Shown: positions 5,922 to 6,020 of the stretch, in pieces | Position numbering within the stretch: the stretch's first letter is position 1 | Layout: every line of letters begins with the position of its first letter | From: Candidatus Bathyarchaeota archaeon B26-1 | GTDB lineage: Archaea; Thermoproteota; Bathyarchaeia; Bathyarchaeales; B26-1 | Assembly: GCA_001593925.1 (NCBI GenBank) | Contig: LUCD01000092.1 | Span: 1 to 6,020 of the forward strand | Reading direction: 5' to 3' | DNA length: 6,020 nt | Notes under the pieces: generated by a model | Databases searched by the model: none | What the model was told of the DNA's origin: nothing | The model's input: only the letters and a program-made list of their open reading frames with translations | Made by a program: the position numbers and the translations under genes

Positions 5922-5935
5922 TCCAATGTATTGGA
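5922..5935. promoter_or_regulatory. Inverted repeat, possible operator next to the TATA box
   Basis: TCCAAT-GT-ATTGGA has perfect 6-bp arms around a 2-nt centre and immediately abuts the BRE side of the promoter. A dimeric regulator bound here would block or recruit TBP/TFB. No regulator gene is in the window. Confidence 0.4.
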
Positions 5936-5954
5936 AGGTGTGGGGGCCTGCTTC

Positions 5955-6020
5955 CTAGAGGAGCCTCCGAGTTTCTATCAACGTTGTTCCATTGTTCTGC
6001 CAGTCGTCCGTGACCTTCAT
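5955..6020 (-). CDS. Possible 3' end of an upstream minus-strand gene (22 codons)
   Basis: A minus-strand frame enters from the window edge and ends at TAG (5957-5955). The last residues read VTDDWQNNGTTLIETRRLL. The reading looks protein-like and is co-directional with the cluster, ending 79 nt before the nitroreductase. An ATG lies exactly at the edge, so it could be internal or a start. Too short to identify, and an antisense plus-strand frame is also open here. Confidence 0.3.
   Translation of the reverse strand: MKVTDDWQNNGTTLIETRRLL

Noticed and set aside
5931..6020. Plus-strand frame open from a TTG at 5931 to the window end
   Set aside because: No SD, unusual codons (CAA CGT TGT TCC) and overlap with a more protein-like minus-strand frame; unresolved without sequence to the right.

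Overview
The window reads as archaeal and looks like a thermophile-leaning member of the Thermoproteota/Bathyarchaeia-Korarchaeia type; the lineage is an inference and not certain. The grounds are Arg codons dominated by AGG/AGA, frequent ATA Ile, packed genes with purine-rich Shine-Dalgarno (SD) sites that overlap upstream stop codons, TTG/GTG starts, and an archaeal BRE/TATA-like element instead of a bacterial -35/-10 promoter. There is no rRNA, tRNA, CRISPR array or insertion sequence.

Layout: positions 2-1273 (+) hold a diaminopimelate decarboxylase (lysA), the last step of lysine synthesis by the DAP route. Its 5' end lies outside the window. It converges on a minus-strand cluster that fills 1394-5875. 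In transcription order (right to left) this cluster is: a nitroreductase-family flavoprotein (5875-5354), a 72-aa two-TM protein (5342-5124), a 14-TM APC permease (5098-3590), an 80-aa two-TM protein (3465-3223), a second 14-TM APC permease (3220-1742) and a 115-aa two-TM protein (1741-1394). A few dozen bases at the far right may be the 3' end of one more minus-strand gene.

The gaps between the six genes are 11, 25, 124, 2 and 0 nt. The only convincing promoter lies upstream of the nitroreductase, next to a TCCAAT-GT-ATTGGA inverted repeat, so an operon is likely. The 124-nt gap after the first permease holds an imperfect duplication of that permease's 3' end and a small potential stem-loop, and is the one place where expression could be uncoupled.

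The most notable feature is the strict alternation small - APC - small - APC - small. Both permeases carry two extra C-terminal TM segments beyond the usual 12 of the APC family. The three small proteins each look like a free-standing version of that hairpin: TM, short outside loop, then a TM ending in (S/A/C)-G-(I/F)-(L/V/I). The hypothesis is a two-permease transport system with detached and fused copies of one hairpin module, possibly interchangeable accessory subunits. The substrate cannot be read from the sequence. The two permeases differ at the TM1 substrate loop, so they probably carry different cargo.
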